Positions 8,245 through 17,140 of a stretch of 64,000 nt of DNA are shown here, one piece after another. This DNA is from Aureimonas ureilytica (lineage in GTDB: Bacteria; Pseudomonadota; Alphaproteobacteria; Rhizobiales; Rhizobiaceae), in contig NZ_LDQA01000016.1 of assembly GCF_001475935.1 (NCBI RefSeq), positions 21,698 through 85,697 of the forward strand, read 5' to 3'. Each line of letters starts with the position of its first letter. Position 1 is the stretch's first letter. The notes beneath the pieces are model-generated. The model made no database searches and had not been told where the DNA came from. It saw nothing but the letters and a program-made list of their open reading frames with translations. A program made the position numbers and the translations under genes.

Positions 8245-9398
8245 TCACCGCTCGCTTTCTGGGGCCTCGTGCCCTCTGGCTCGCCGGACTTCTCGTTCTC
8301 GTCGCCGTGCTCGTGCCCCTCTCGAACCTCGCGCTCGAAATCGGCCATCCCTTGCGCGTACCGGACCATCTCGTACCCCTTCTCGGCAAGTATCTGTCCT
8401 ACGCCATCCTGGCGCTCAGCCTCGATCTCGTCTGGGGCTATGTCGGCATTCTCTCGCTCGGCCATGGCGCGTTCTTCGCGCTCGGCGGCTATGCGATGGG
8501 CATGTATCTGATGCGCCAGATCGGTAGCCGGGGCGTTTACGCCAATCCGGTGCTTCCCGATTTCATGGTCTTCCTGAACTACAAGGAACTGCCCTGGTTC
8601 TGGCAGGGGTTCGATCAGTTCTGGTTCGCCGCGCTCATGGTGCTGCTCGTGCCGGGGCTCCTAGCCTTCCTGTTCGGCTTTTTTGCCTTCCGCTCGCGCG
8701 TCACCGGCGTCTATCTCTCGATCATCACGCAGGCCCTGACCTATGCGCTGCTGCTCGCCTTCTTTCGGAACGATATGGGCTTTGGCGGCAATAACGGCCT
8801 GACCGATTTCAAGGATATTCTCGGCTTCTCCATCCAGGCCGGCTCGACCCGCGCCGCGCTCTTCGCCGCGACGGCAATCGTGCTCGCGCTCTTCGTCCTG
8901 ATGGTTTCGGCCGTGACGCGCTCCAAGCTCGGGCTTCTGATGGTGGCGGTGCGCGACGCGGAAAGCCGCACGCGGTTCCTGGGCTGGCGGGCCGAGCATG
9001 TGAAGCTCTTCGCCTTCACGCTGTCGGCCGTCATGGCGGGTGTGGCCGGAGCGCTTTACGTGCCGCAGGTCGGCATCATCAACCCTGGCGAGTTCGCGCC
9101 GCTCAACTCGATCGAGGTCGTGGTCTGGACGGCGGTCGGCGGGCGCGGCACGATCCTCGGGCCGGTGCTCGGCGCGCTGCTGGTCAATGGCGGCAAGAGC
9201 TATTTCACCGCCGCCGCGCCCGAAAGCTGGCTTTTCGTCCTCGGCTCGCTCTTCGTGGTCGTCACGCTCTTCCTGCCGCGCGGCATCGTCGGCACTATCG
9301 ACCACGGCTGGCGCGCCCTGTCCGAGCGCCGCCGCGCGGCCCGTGCCGAGAAGGGCGTCTCTTCGGACGCTGCCACCAATCCTAGCCCGGCGGAGTGA
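8241..9398 (+). CDS. urtC: Urea ABC transporter permease UrtC
   Basis: A 385-residue LivM-type permease forming the second half of the urea channel. About ten hydrophobic segments are visible, starting with residues 10-30. The stretch LDLVWGYVGILSLGHGAFFALGG is split here as LDLVWGYVGI and LSLGHGAFFALGG: the latter is the hallmark of the LivM/UrtC family. A loop around residues 95-130 (DFMVFLNYKELPWFW) is typical for UrtC. The C-terminus is a short charged cytoplasmic tail. It overlaps urtB upstream and urtD downstream by 4 bp each. Confidence 0.93.
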   Translation: MITARFLGPRALWLAGLLVLVAVLVPLSNLALEIGHPLRVPDHLVPLLGKYLSYAILALSLDLVWGYVGILSLGHGAFFALGGYAMGMYLMRQIGSRGVYANPVLPDFMVFLNYKELPWFWQGFDQFWFAALMVLLVPGLLAFLFGFFAFRSRVTGVYLSIITQALTYALLLAFFRNDMGFGGNNGLTDFKDILGFSIQAGSTRAALFAATAIVLALFVLMVSAVTRSKLGLLMVAVRDAESRTRFLGWRAEHVKLFAFTLSAVMAGVAGALYVPQVGIINPGEFAPLNSIEVVVWTAVGGRGTILGPVLGALLVNGGKSYFTAAAPESWLFVLGSLFVVVTLFLPRGIVGTIDHGWRALSERRRAARAEKGVSSDAATNPSPAE

Positions 9399-10243
9399 CC
9401 CTCATGAGCATGACGAACGCGACCCCGGCGCGCATTTCCCCCCATCCTTACGCGACGCTTCTGGCCGAGGCCCGCGAGAAAGAGGCTGCCGGCCGCCCGC
9501 CACGCGGCGAAACGCTTCTCTATCTCAACGGCGTGACCAAGAGTTTCGACGGCTTCAAGGCGATCAACGATCTCTCGCTGGTGGTCGCGCGCGGCGAAAT
9601 GCGGGCGATCATCGGCCCGAACGGTGCCGGCAAGACGACCATGATGGACATAATCACTGGCAAGACCCGGCCGGACGCGGGGGAGGTCTACTTCGCCGGA
9701 AACACCGACCTGACGCGCCATGACGAGGCGGAAATCGCCTCCATGGGCATTGGCCGCAAGTTTCAGAAGCCCACCGTTTTCGAAAGTCATACGGTGGAGG
9801 ACAATCTGGTTCTCGCACTCTCAGGTCAGCGCGGCATCTTCTCGACGCTGTTTCACAAACGGTCAGAAAGCGATTCCAAGCGGATCGATACAATCCTCGA
9901 AACCGTTCGCCTGACGGCCAAGCGGCACCTGCCGGCGGCCGATCTCAGCCATGGGCAGAAGCAATGGTTGGAAATCGGGATGCTGCTGGCGCAGGATCCC
10001 GAACTTCTTCTGGTGGACGAGCCGGTGGCGGGCATGACCGACGCCGAAACCGAGGAAACGGCCAAGCTGCTGCGCGAGATCGCCGAGACGCGCTCCGTCG
10101 TCGTGGTCGAGCACGACATGCACTTCGTTCGCGCATTGGGCGTGAAGGTGACCTGCCTGCACGAAGGCCATGTTCTCGCCGAAGGCCCGCTGGATCAGGT
10201 CTCGGCCGATCCGCGTGTCATCGAAGTCTATCTGGGGCGCTGA
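9395..10243 (+). CDS. urtD: Urea ABC transporter ATPase UrtD
   Basis: A 282-residue LivG-type ATPase. Walker A GPNGAGKTT lies near residue 74, the signature is the variant LSHGQKQWLEIG (SHGQ instead of SGGQ, usual for UrtD), and Walker B is LLLVDEPVAGMT with the H-loop EHDM. The longest start, GTG 9395, overlaps the urtC stop (GTGA); ATG 9404 and 9410 are in-frame alternatives and the choice is open. A 45-residue N-terminal extension precedes the ABC core. It pairs with UrtE as the heterodimeric motor on UrtBC. Confidence 0.93.
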   Translation: MTLMSMTNATPARISPHPYATLLAEAREKEAAGRPPRGETLLYLNGVTKSFDGFKAINDLSLVVARGEMRAIIGPNGAGKTTMMDIITGKTRPDAGEVYFAGNTDLTRHDEAEIASMGIGRKFQKPTVFESHTVEDNLVLALSGQRGIFSTLFHKRSESDSKRIDTILETVRLTAKRHLPAADLSHGQKQWLEIGMLLAQDPELLLVDEPVAGMTDAETEETAKLLREIAETRSVVVVEHDMHFVRALGVKVTCLHEGHVLAEGPLDQVSADPRVIEVYLGR

Positions 10244-10245
10244 CC

Positions 10246-10938
10246 ATGCTGAGTGTTTCGAACGTCGATCTCTACTACGGCGCGGCGCAGGCTCTGCGGG
10301 GCGTTTCCCTCGAGGCCAAGAAAGGCGAGATCACCTGCGTCCTCGGCCGCAACGGCGTCGGCAAGACCTCGCTCATGCGGGCCATCGTCGGGCAGCAGGC
10401 GATCCGCTCCGGACAGATCGCGCTGGATGGCTCCGATCTGAAAGGCGAAGCGCCCTACACGCGGGCGCGTCGCGGCATCGGCTTCGTGCCGCAGGGACGA
10501 GAGGTCTTTCCGCTGCTTTCCGTCAAGGAAAACCTCCAAACTGGCTTCGCACCGGTGAAGCGCGGTGAGCGCACCATCCCCGATCATGTGTTCGAGCTCT
10601 TCCCGGTCCTGAAATCCATGCTCTCACGGCGCGGCGGTGATCTGTCGGGCGGCCAGCAGCAGCAACTCGCCATCGGCCGGGCCTTGGTGACGCGCCCCAA
10701 CCTTCTCGTGCTGGACGAGCCGACCGAGGGCATCCAGCCCTCGATCATCAAGGATATCGGCCGAGCCATCCGCTACCTGAAGGAGGCGGGCATGGCCGTT
10801 CTCTTGGTCGAGCAATATCTCGAATTCTGCCGGGAACTGGCCGATAAGGTCTATATCATGGACCGCGGGCAGATCGTGTTCGAGGGCGTCGGGGCCGATC
10901 TGGACGACCCCGACGTGCGCAAGCATCTGACCGTCTGA
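10246..10938 (+). CDS. urtE: Urea ABC transporter ATPase UrtE
   Basis: A 230-residue LivF-type ATPase, the second nucleotide-binding subunit. Seen: Walker A GRNGVGKTS near residue 36, signature LSGGQQQQLAIGRAL, Walker B LLVLDEPTEGIQPS and a final LLVEQY H-loop variant (Q in place of H, usual for LivF/UrtE). Start ATG 10246 is 2 bp after the urtD stop; the frame is open further upstream inside urtD but without family similarity. Last gene of the operon. It ends 3 bp from the convergent acetoacetyl-CoA synthetase gene, and I see no intrinsic terminator between them. No urease genes lie in this window. Confidence 0.93.
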   Translation: MLSVSNVDLYYGAAQALRGVSLEAKKGEITCVLGRNGVGKTSLMRAIVGQQAIRSGQIALDGSDLKGEAPYTRARRGIGFVPQGREVFPLLSVKENLQTGFAPVKRGERTIPDHVFELFPVLKSMLSRRGGDLSGGQQQQLAIGRALVTRPNLLVLDEPTEGIQPSIIKDIGRAIRYLKEAGMAVLLVEQYLEFCRELADKVYIMDRGQIVFEGVGADLDDPDVRKHLTV

Positions 10939-10941
10939 CGC

Positions 10942-12912
10942 TCAGGCGCGGATTTCGGGCAGGTCGCGATAGAGGTCCAGAGCCTCGGGGTTCGCCAGAG
11001 CCTCCTTGTTTTTGACCTCGCGGCCATGCACCGTATCGCGGACGGCCAGTTCCACGATCTTGCCGCTTTTGGTGCGCGGGATGTCGGAGACCTCCACGAT
11101 CACGGCCGGAACATGGCGGGGCGACGCGCCCGCGCGGATCGTCCGACGGATCGTGTCTCGCAACGCGTCATCCAGCTGTGCGCCGTTGCGCAGCGTGACG
11201 AAGAGCACGACGCGCACATCCCCTTCATGCTCCTGCCCGATGCAGATGGCCTCGTTGATCTCGGGGATTGTTTCCACCTGCGCATAGATTTCGGCCGTGC
11301 CGATCCGCACGCCGCCGGGGTTGAGCGTCGCATCCGAGCGGCCGTGGATCACGAGCCCACCATGCTCGGTGCGCTCGGCGAAGTCGCCATGGCACCAGAC
11401 GCCGGGAAAGCGCTCGAAATAGGCGGCGCGATATTTCGCGCCGCTGTCATCGGCGAAGAAGCCGAGCGGCATCACCGGGAAGGGTTGGGTGCAGACGAGT
11501 TCGCCCTTTTCACCCACCGCAGCCGGCTTGCCCTCGTCCGTCCAGACCTCGACCGCCATGCCAAGCCCCGGCTCCTGGATCTCGCCGGGCCAGACCGGTC
11601 GCGTCGGATCGCCGAGCACGAAGCAGGAGACGATATCCGTTCCGCCCGAAATCGAGGCGAGATGCAGGTCGGTCTTGATGCCCTCGTAAACGAAGCGGAA
11701 GCCTTCGATGCTGAGCGGCGAGCCCGTGGACATCATGGCCCGAAGCTTCGTCAGGTCATGGCTCTCGGCAGGGCGCACGCCGGATTTGCGCAGGGCGTCG
11801 ATATATTTGGCCGATGTGCCGAAATGGGTCATGCCCTCCCGCGCGGCATAGTCGAACAGCACGGAGGGGGAAGGATGGAAGGGCGAGCCGTCGAAGAGCA
11901 GCAGCGCCGCCCCGCGCGCCAGACCCGACACGAGCCAGTTCCACATCATCCACCCGAGCGTCGTGAAGTAGAAGAGCCTGTCTCCCGGCTTCACGTCCGT
12001 ATGCAGCCCGTGCTCCTTCAGATGCTGAAGCAGAACGCCGCCGGCGCGGTGGATGATGCATTTGGGAGCGCCCGTCGTGCCCGACGAAAAGAGAATGAAC
12101 AGCGGATGGTCGAACGGCAGACGCTCGAAGCGCAGCTCGTCCGGCGCGAAGTTATCGATATAGGCATTCCAGCCGATCGCCTTCGGCAGCGCGGATAGAT
12201 CGAGACCGTTCTCTGTCAGTGGAATGACGACGACGCCTTCCAGCGAGGGAAGCTGCGGCAGCACTTCGGCCAGCTTGTCGCGCAGGTCGATGCGCTTTCC
12301 TGCATACCAATAGCCATCGACGGTCAGCAGCAGCTTGGGCTCGATCTGGCCGAACCGATCCAGAACACCGCGCGGCCCGAAATCCGGGGAGGCGGAGCAC
12401 CAGACGGCGCCGAGCGAGGTGGCCGCCAGCATCGCCGCGATGGATTCGGGAATGTTCGGCAAAAGACCGGCCACGCGGTCTCCCGCCGCAATGCCGGCAG
12501 CGGCCATGGCCTGTTGCAGGCGGGAGACTTCGGCCCTCAACCGGTTCCAGGACCAGCGGCGCTCGCTTTTGTCTTCGCATAGGGAAATGAGGGCGTCGGC
12601 CTCGCCATCGATTCCATCCAACTTGCGCAGGAGGTTTTCGGCGAAGTTGAGCCTGGCTTCCGGCAGGAAGCGCGCGCCGGGCATGGCGCTTTCGTTCTCG
12701 ATCGGCACCGAGCCCTTCTCGCCGACGACGCCGAAGAAATCCCAGACGGCATCCCAGAACGCGGTTGGTTGTCCCAGCGACCAGTCATGCAGCGCCGGCG
12801 TGTCGGCAAAGCTCGACCCCGACCGCTTTTCGCAGAACGCGCGAAACGCCGCCATGCCGGACGCGGCTGCGCGGTCGGCTGACGGGCTCCAGAGCGGAAG
12901 GGAAGTGACCAT
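10942..12912 (-). CDS. aacS: Acetoacetyl-CoA synthetase (acetoacetate-CoA ligase)
   Basis: A 656-residue cytosolic ANL-superfamily ligase, the standard length for this family, which activates acetoacetate with ATP and CoA, typically to recover poly-hydroxybutyrate or ketone carbon. Visible motifs: the P-loop [12 protein letters not shown] (near residue 275), the wall motif after STGSPLS, the A7 motif [15 protein letters not shown], the hinge region [15 protein letters not shown], and a catalytic lysine near the C-terminus in RTKSGKIVE. Tryptophan- and phenylalanine-rich N-terminal residues ([11 protein letters not shown]) are characteristic of the AACS branch rather than acetyl-CoA synthetase. 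It appears monocistronic, divergent from the glycosyltransferase gene. Confidence 0.92.
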   Translation of the reverse strand: MVTSLPLWSPSADRAAASGMAAFRAFCEKRSGSSFADTPALHDWSLGQPTAFWDAVWDFFGVVGEKGSVPIENESAMPGARFLPEARLNFAENLLRKLDGIDGEADALISLCEDKSERRWSWNRLRAEVSRLQQAMAAAGIAAGDRVAGLLPNIPESIAAMLAATSLGAVWCSASPDFGPRGVLDRFGQIEPKLLLTVDGYWYAGKRIDLRDKLAEVLPQLPSLEGVVVIPLTENGLDLSALPKAIGWNAYIDNFAPDELRFERLPFDHPLFILFSSGTTGAPKCIIHRAGGVLLQHLKEHGLHTDVKPGDRLFYFTTLGWMMWNWLVSGLARGAALLLFDGSPFHPSPSVLFDYAAREGMTHFGTSAKYIDALRKSGVRPAESHDLTKLRAMMSTGSPLSIEGFRFVYEGIKTDLHLASISGGTDIVSCFVLGDPTRPVWPGEIQEPGLGMAVEVWTDEGKPAAVGEKGELVCTQPFPVMPLGFFADDSGAKYRAAYFERFPGVWCHGDFAERTEHGGLVIHGRSDATLNPGGVRIGTAEIYAQVETIPEINEAICIGQEHEGDVRVVLFVTLRNGAQLDDALRDTIRRTIRAGASPRHVPAVIVEVSDIPRTKSGKIVELAVRDTVHGREVKNKEALANPEALDLYRDLPEIRA

Positions 12913-13071
12913 GGATCGGGCCTCGCTGAAACGGGATGAAACGATGGGAGTATGACGCGGGCTCAGGCGTCAAGAAGTCACTGTAAACCAAGTCCACAGA
13001 TGATCTTGGGAATGAAACATCCTGTTAAAGGCCGTCCTCATACCTTGGCTCCGATACGGAAGGGCCACCGG

Positions 13072-15117
13072 ATGATATCGACGATCGATTACCTCGGGAT
13101 GCGATTTCTCGACGCGAATCTGACCGGCGTTCGCTCGGCCTTCCGTGAGGCGCTGCGGGGGCGATTCGGCTATGTCGTCACGCCCAATGTGGACCATGTC
13201 GTTTCCTATCATCGTGGCGACGCCGCCTTGCGCGAAGTGTATGATGGTGCGCTCTTTCAGATTTGCGACAGCCGCGTCCTATCGCGACTGGCTGGCCTGT
13301 CGGGTCTTCACCTGACGCCTTGTCCCGGCTCCGACCTGACGCGGGACCTGCTCGAACGCCCGCTCTTTCCGGCGATGCGGATTGCCGTGATCGGGCCCGA
13401 TACGGACGCCTTCCGCGATCTCCAGCAGCGCTTTCCCTCGGTGTCTCTGACGCTGATCCCATCGGCGCAAAGGCTCTCCATCGGCTCGCCGGAATGGAAG
13501 GAAACGGTGGCGCGCACGGCAGGCACGCGGTGGGACCTGCTGCTCGTCTGCTTGTCCTTTCCCAAGCAGGAGTTCTTCGCGCGCGATCTCGGCCGGGCGG
13601 GGCGGGTGCATGGGTTGGCGCTTTGCGTCGGGGCGAGCATCGATTTCCTCACCGGGCGGCAGAAGCGCGCGCCCGAAATCTTTCGCAAGGCCGGGCTCGA
13701 ATGGCTGCACCGTTTGGCGCAAGACCCTCGGCGAATGGCCTCGCGCTATCTTCAGCGGGGGCCTGCCGTCTTCGCCTTGGCCGGCCGGGAATGGGCGCGA
13801 CTGCGTCAGGAGGGACCCATGGTGGCGGATCGGCCAGGGTCGCCCAAACGCGTTCTTTTTCTCACGACCGTCATGCCGCACGAGCGGATGACGGGCGGTG
13901 AAATCGCCTCCATGAACTTCATCGACGGACTCAAAGCCTCGGGCTGCGACGTTGAGGTCATCGCTTATCGGCGGGAGGGACAGGCGGACGACCTGCCGGT
14001 CGGTTTCCTGTCGCCCGTGGACTGGCCGATCGAGAGTGCGGGTCGTCCCGTGCGCAGCGGGGCCTGGATGGCGTCGGCCTTTCTGGCGAGGCGTCCTTAT
14101 TCCGTGCAGAAATACGTTTCCCGCGCCATGCGCCGCTTCGTGCGCCTGCGCTTGCGCAGCGTGCCCGCGGATCTGGCTGTGGTCGATCATGCCCAGGCCA
14201 GTTGGCTTCTTCCGCTTCTGCCTGCCGATCTGCCGACCGTTCTGATCGCCCACAATGTCGAGCATCAGCTCTACGAGGGGCATGGCGACGCCCTGTCCGA
14301 TGTGGCGAAGCCCCGTCTTCGCGATCGTCTGAAAGCGCGGATCTATCGACGCGAAGGCGAACGGCTCCTGGCGGTCGAGCGACAGGCGATGGCGGGCGTG
14401 CGCGAAGTCTGGACCCTGGCGGAAGACGATGCGGCGGCTTTGGCCCGCCTGTCGCCGCAGACGCCGGCTCGCAGTTTCGGCTTGCCCGGCCAACCCTTCC
14501 TCTCGTCGGCCGAGGCCCTGCCGGAGCCGACGATCGATGTCGGTCTATTGGGAAGCTGGGTCTGGGACGTCAATCGGGCAGGCCTTGACTGGTTTCTCAC
14601 GGTCGTCGCACCCCGCTTGCCGGCTCATGTGAAGGTCGTCGTCGGCGGCAAATCGCTCCATCCGCCAGGTACCGTGACAGGTTCCGTTCGCTTCGCCGGA
14701 TTTGTGCCGGATGCCGGGGCGTTCTTGCGGTCGTGCTCCGTGGTGGTCATTCCCAGCACCACGGGATCGGGCGTGCAGATCAAGACGATCGAGACCCTCG
14801 GGCTTGGTGTGCCCACCGTCGCGACGACGGTTGCCCTGCGCGGCATCGACGATCCGCCGCTGGATCTGCGCCTCGCCAATAGCGCGACCGATATGGTCAA
14901 CGCCATTCTGGAAACGCTGCAAGCACCGCGCCCGGACGGGCGCGATGGCGCGGCCTGGCGTCTGGCGCGCGAGCGGGCCTTCGAAACCGATATTCGAAAC
15001 GCTTTGTCCGGGCTGTTGTCGCCGCAGACGAGCGATAGGACCTCGAAGGACGCGGCGGATCGTATTCGGTCGACGCGGCAAGCGCCGCCGGCGCGGATCA
15101 CGGAAGACGCTGCATAG
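13072..15117 (+). CDS. WecG/TagA-family glycosyltransferase fused to a GT4-type glycosyltransferase
   Basis: A 681-residue protein with two glycosyltransferase domains. Residues about 5-235 match the WecG/TagA/CpsF (GT26) family: PKQE at 164-167, LCVGASIDFLTG near 184-195, and RAP...GLEWLHRL near 199-214. The usual PDG motif is replaced by CDS (residues 65-67). After a 20-residue linker, residues about 259-650 form a GT-B/GT4 enzyme (HNVEHQLYEG; GSGVQIKTIETLGLGVPTVAT). ATG 13072 has GGAAGGG at 13058-13064; the frame is open 120 bp upstream without a better site. Probable role: two successive sugar transfers for a surface polysaccharide on a lipid carrier. No other polysaccharide genes are near, so the product is unknown. 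Confidence 0.8.
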   Translation: MISTIDYLGMRFLDANLTGVRSAFREALRGRFGYVVTPNVDHVVSYHRGDAALREVYDGALFQICDSRVLSRLAGLSGLHLTPCPGSDLTRDLLERPLFPAMRIAVIGPDTDAFRDLQQRFPSVSLTLIPSAQRLSIGSPEWKETVARTAGTRWDLLLVCLSFPKQEFFARDLGRAGRVHGLALCVGASIDFLTGRQKRAPEIFRKAGLEWLHRLAQDPRRMASRYLQRGPAVFALAGREWARLRQEGPMVADRPGSPKRVLFLTTVMPHERMTGGEIASMNFIDGLKASGCDVEVIAYRREGQADDLPVGFLSPVDWPIESAGRPVRSGAWMASAFLARRPYSVQKYVSRAMRRFVRLRLRSVPADLAVVDHAQASWLLPLLPADLPTVLIAHNVEHQLYEGHGDALSDVAKPRLRDRLKARIYRREGERLLAVERQAMAGVREVWTLAEDDAAALARLSPQTPARSFGLPGQPFLSSAEALPEPTIDVGLLGSWVWDVNRAGLDWFLTVVAPRLPAHVKVVVGGKSLHPPGTVTGSVRFAGFVPDAGAFLRSCSVVVIPSTTGSGVQIKTIETLGLGVPTVATTVALRGIDDPPLDLRLANSATDMVNAILETLQAPRPDGRDGAAWRLARERAFETDIRNALSGLLSPQTSDRTSKDAADRIRSTRQAPPARITEDAA

Positions 15118-15205
15118 GAGCTATGTGCAGGCAGCGCTTCTCCTGCACGAGCAAAGCTGGTTTATTGAACAGGCAACACTTCCTCCCAGATCGTTGCACG
15201 TTTCG

Positions 15206-15240
15206 AGCCCGCTCCGTCCTCCCCGGAGCGGGCTTTTTCT
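15206..15240. terminator. Bidirectional intrinsic terminator
   Basis: AGCCCGCTCCG (15206-15216) pairs with CGGAGCGGGCT (15224-15234), followed by TTTTTCTTTA on the plus strand. It ends the glycosyltransferase transcript. The convergent phospholipase D-type gene stops at 15241, immediately beside it; on that strand the hairpin is followed by a weak A/T stretch only, so termination is clearer on the plus strand. Confidence 0.85.
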
Positions 15241-16761
15241 TTAGGCCTTCCGCCGCCATTTCCCGCCGGGGCGCAGCCGGCGAAACAGCCCGCGCTTGCT
15301 GAACGGTTCGAACATCTCGTCCGGTCCTTCGGGATCGAGCACCTCGTTGTCGGCCAGCCATTCTTCGATCGACGTCAGTTCTGGCGGCTCGTAGGGGCGC
15401 AGAGACTTGCCGGAATCACGTAACGCTTCGATGGCGGCGATCAGCGAACCGGTTCGCTCGATCTCGGCCGTGACTTCGCTCTGCGATCTGTTCAGATGCT
15501 CGCTCAGAAGATCGTCCCGCAGCGCCCGGATCGTTGAGGCCTTATCGAAATTGCCCGGAAGCGCGGTATCAACCGTCACGTCGCATTCCGTGTCGAGGCG
15601 CATGGAGCGATTGTTGAGGTTGGACGAACCGACGCGCAGGATGCGGTCATCCACGATCAGGATTTTGGCGTGCACATAGATCGGGTCGCCGCCCTCGGTG
15701 AAAGGGTGGTAGATGCGAAACCGTCCATGCCGGTCATGCCGGCGTAGCACTTCGTGCAATCGCGCGCGCGCCGTATCCATCGCCAGCGGTTCCAGCCAGC
15801 CTTGCGCGGACAGTGGATTGATCAGGACGATCTCGGGGCCGTCCTCCTCATCCAGGCGTTTGGCAATGGCCTCCGCGATCCGTCGCGAGGCGAAATACTG
15901 GCTCTCGGCATAGATCACCCGCCGCGCGGCGGCGATCTGTTCGAGATAGAGGTTCTCGATTTCGAGGATCGGCCCGTGCGACGGATTGGGCGGGCTCGAC
16001 CGCGATACGGCCATTCTCACATTCTCGAAATGAGGAACCAAGCGCTCCGGCCAGGGATCGTAGACCCGGCCCAGCGGCTCCATCGGTCGCCCGCCGGCAT
16101 CGTGCCACCGATCGCGCGCGACCTGCGCGAGGGCGAGAGCCATCGGCCCGTCCACGGCCGTCGTCGCATCGTGCCATGGCTTGTGCGGTTTGCCGCTGAC
16201 CAGCAGACGGCGGGGGTCGTGGTGGATATGGGCGCGCGTGTCCCAGCGTTCCTCGGTCATGTCGATGCCGCCGCAGAAGGCGAGGCTTTCGTCGATGACG
16301 ACGATCTTCTGATGATGGGAGGCGCCGGGCGGGTGCACGCTGTCGAGCTTGGTGTGAATGCGGTGATGGGCCATCCACTTGAAGACGGTCAGCATGGTCG
16401 AGCCGCGCGTCAGCGTCTTCAGAGCTCCCAGGTCCCAGCGCAGAAGGAAGACTTCCAACGCCGGGTTCTGCTCGACCAGCCAATAGATGAAGTCGCCGAT
16501 CTTTTCAGGTGCGCGATCCCCGGCGGATCGGCCGAGGCGAATGCGGGCGTCGAAGTCCCAGCCGATCAGCACGATGCGCCGCTTGGCCCGCAACATGGCC
16601 GCGCGCGCATGGGCGAAATAATCATCCGCATCGATGATCAGCGCGGCGCGATGGGCTTCGGCGACACAGAGGCAGTTTTCGAGGGGTCGAAAGGGCGAAA
16701 CCTCGGCCTCTCTTGAAAGGGCCGGGGGCGAGGCAGGCGTTTCCGGGGCTCGACCGTGCAT
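15241..16761 (-). CDS. Phospholipase D-family protein (cardiolipin synthase-like)
   Basis: A 506-residue PLD-superfamily enzyme with two HxKxxxxD catalytic motifs: H150-K152-D157 (HQKIVVID) and H364-K366-D371 (HAKILIVD). Each is followed by the usual glycine/asparagine residues (FCGGIDMTEERWD; GSSNLNNRSM). There is no signal peptide and no N-terminal membrane pair, unlike bacterial cardiolipin synthase A, so it resembles the soluble PLD-like transphosphatidylases common in Rhizobiales. The C-terminal 100 residues are acidic and then strongly basic. The substrate (phosphatidylglycerol, phosphatidylcholine or other) cannot be assigned. Monocistronic and convergent with the glycosyltransferase. 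Confidence 0.85.
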   Translation of the reverse strand: MHGRAPETPASPPALSREAEVSPFRPLENCLCVAEAHRAALIIDADDYFAHARAAMLRAKRRIVLIGWDFDARIRLGRSAGDRAPEKIGDFIYWLVEQNPALEVFLLRWDLGALKTLTRGSTMLTVFKWMAHHRIHTKLDSVHPPGASHHQKIVVIDESLAFCGGIDMTEERWDTRAHIHHDPRRLLVSGKPHKPWHDATTAVDGPMALALAQVARDRWHDAGGRPMEPLGRVYDPWPERLVPHFENVRMAVSRSSPPNPSHGPILEIENLYLEQIAAARRVIYAESQYFASRRIAEAIAKRLDEEDGPEIVLINPLSAQGWLEPLAMDTARARLHEVLRRHDRHGRFRIYHPFTEGGDPIYVHAKILIVDDRILRVGSSNLNNRSMRLDTECDVTVDTALPGNFDKASTIRALRDDLLSEHLNRSQSEVTAEIERTGSLIAAIEALRDSGKSLRPYEPPELTSIEEWLADNEVLDPEGPDEMFEPFSKRGLFRRLRPGGKWRRKA

Positions 16762-17140
16762 GGCGTCCTTCGATGCTTCCAGGCTTTGGGGATCATAGGC
16801 TCCCCGATGTGCAGTCCTATGACGCTCAGGCGCCTAACGGGTTCGTGAGAACATGCGTCACGTTGTCGTTCGGGCAAGCGGTGAGGGCGTCGACCGACGG
16901 GGTTTGAAGAAATCACGCCTGCGTGAACTCATATAATTTCGATTCAGGGGCTGACGATCGGGAAAAGCTCACCATTCTTTTGCTGCATGGCAGCATCAAA
17001 GGCGGTTGACCCCGCATCTCGACGGGCTTGAGTTCCGCCCGGCTTTGACAAACCGACAGCGCTCGACCCGGACGCTTTGATGATCGCTGAGTGGCAGCGA
17101 TTTCGCGTTGCGGTCCGGAGCGAAACCGAACGAGGCCTCC
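16762..17140. other. Intergenic region, 379 bp
   Basis: It separates the start of the PLD-family gene from the start of the channel gene, so it should hold two divergent promoters. I see no convincing -35/-10 pair, RNA gene or repeat. Short open frames here lack ribosome sites and family resemblance. Confidence 0.5.
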
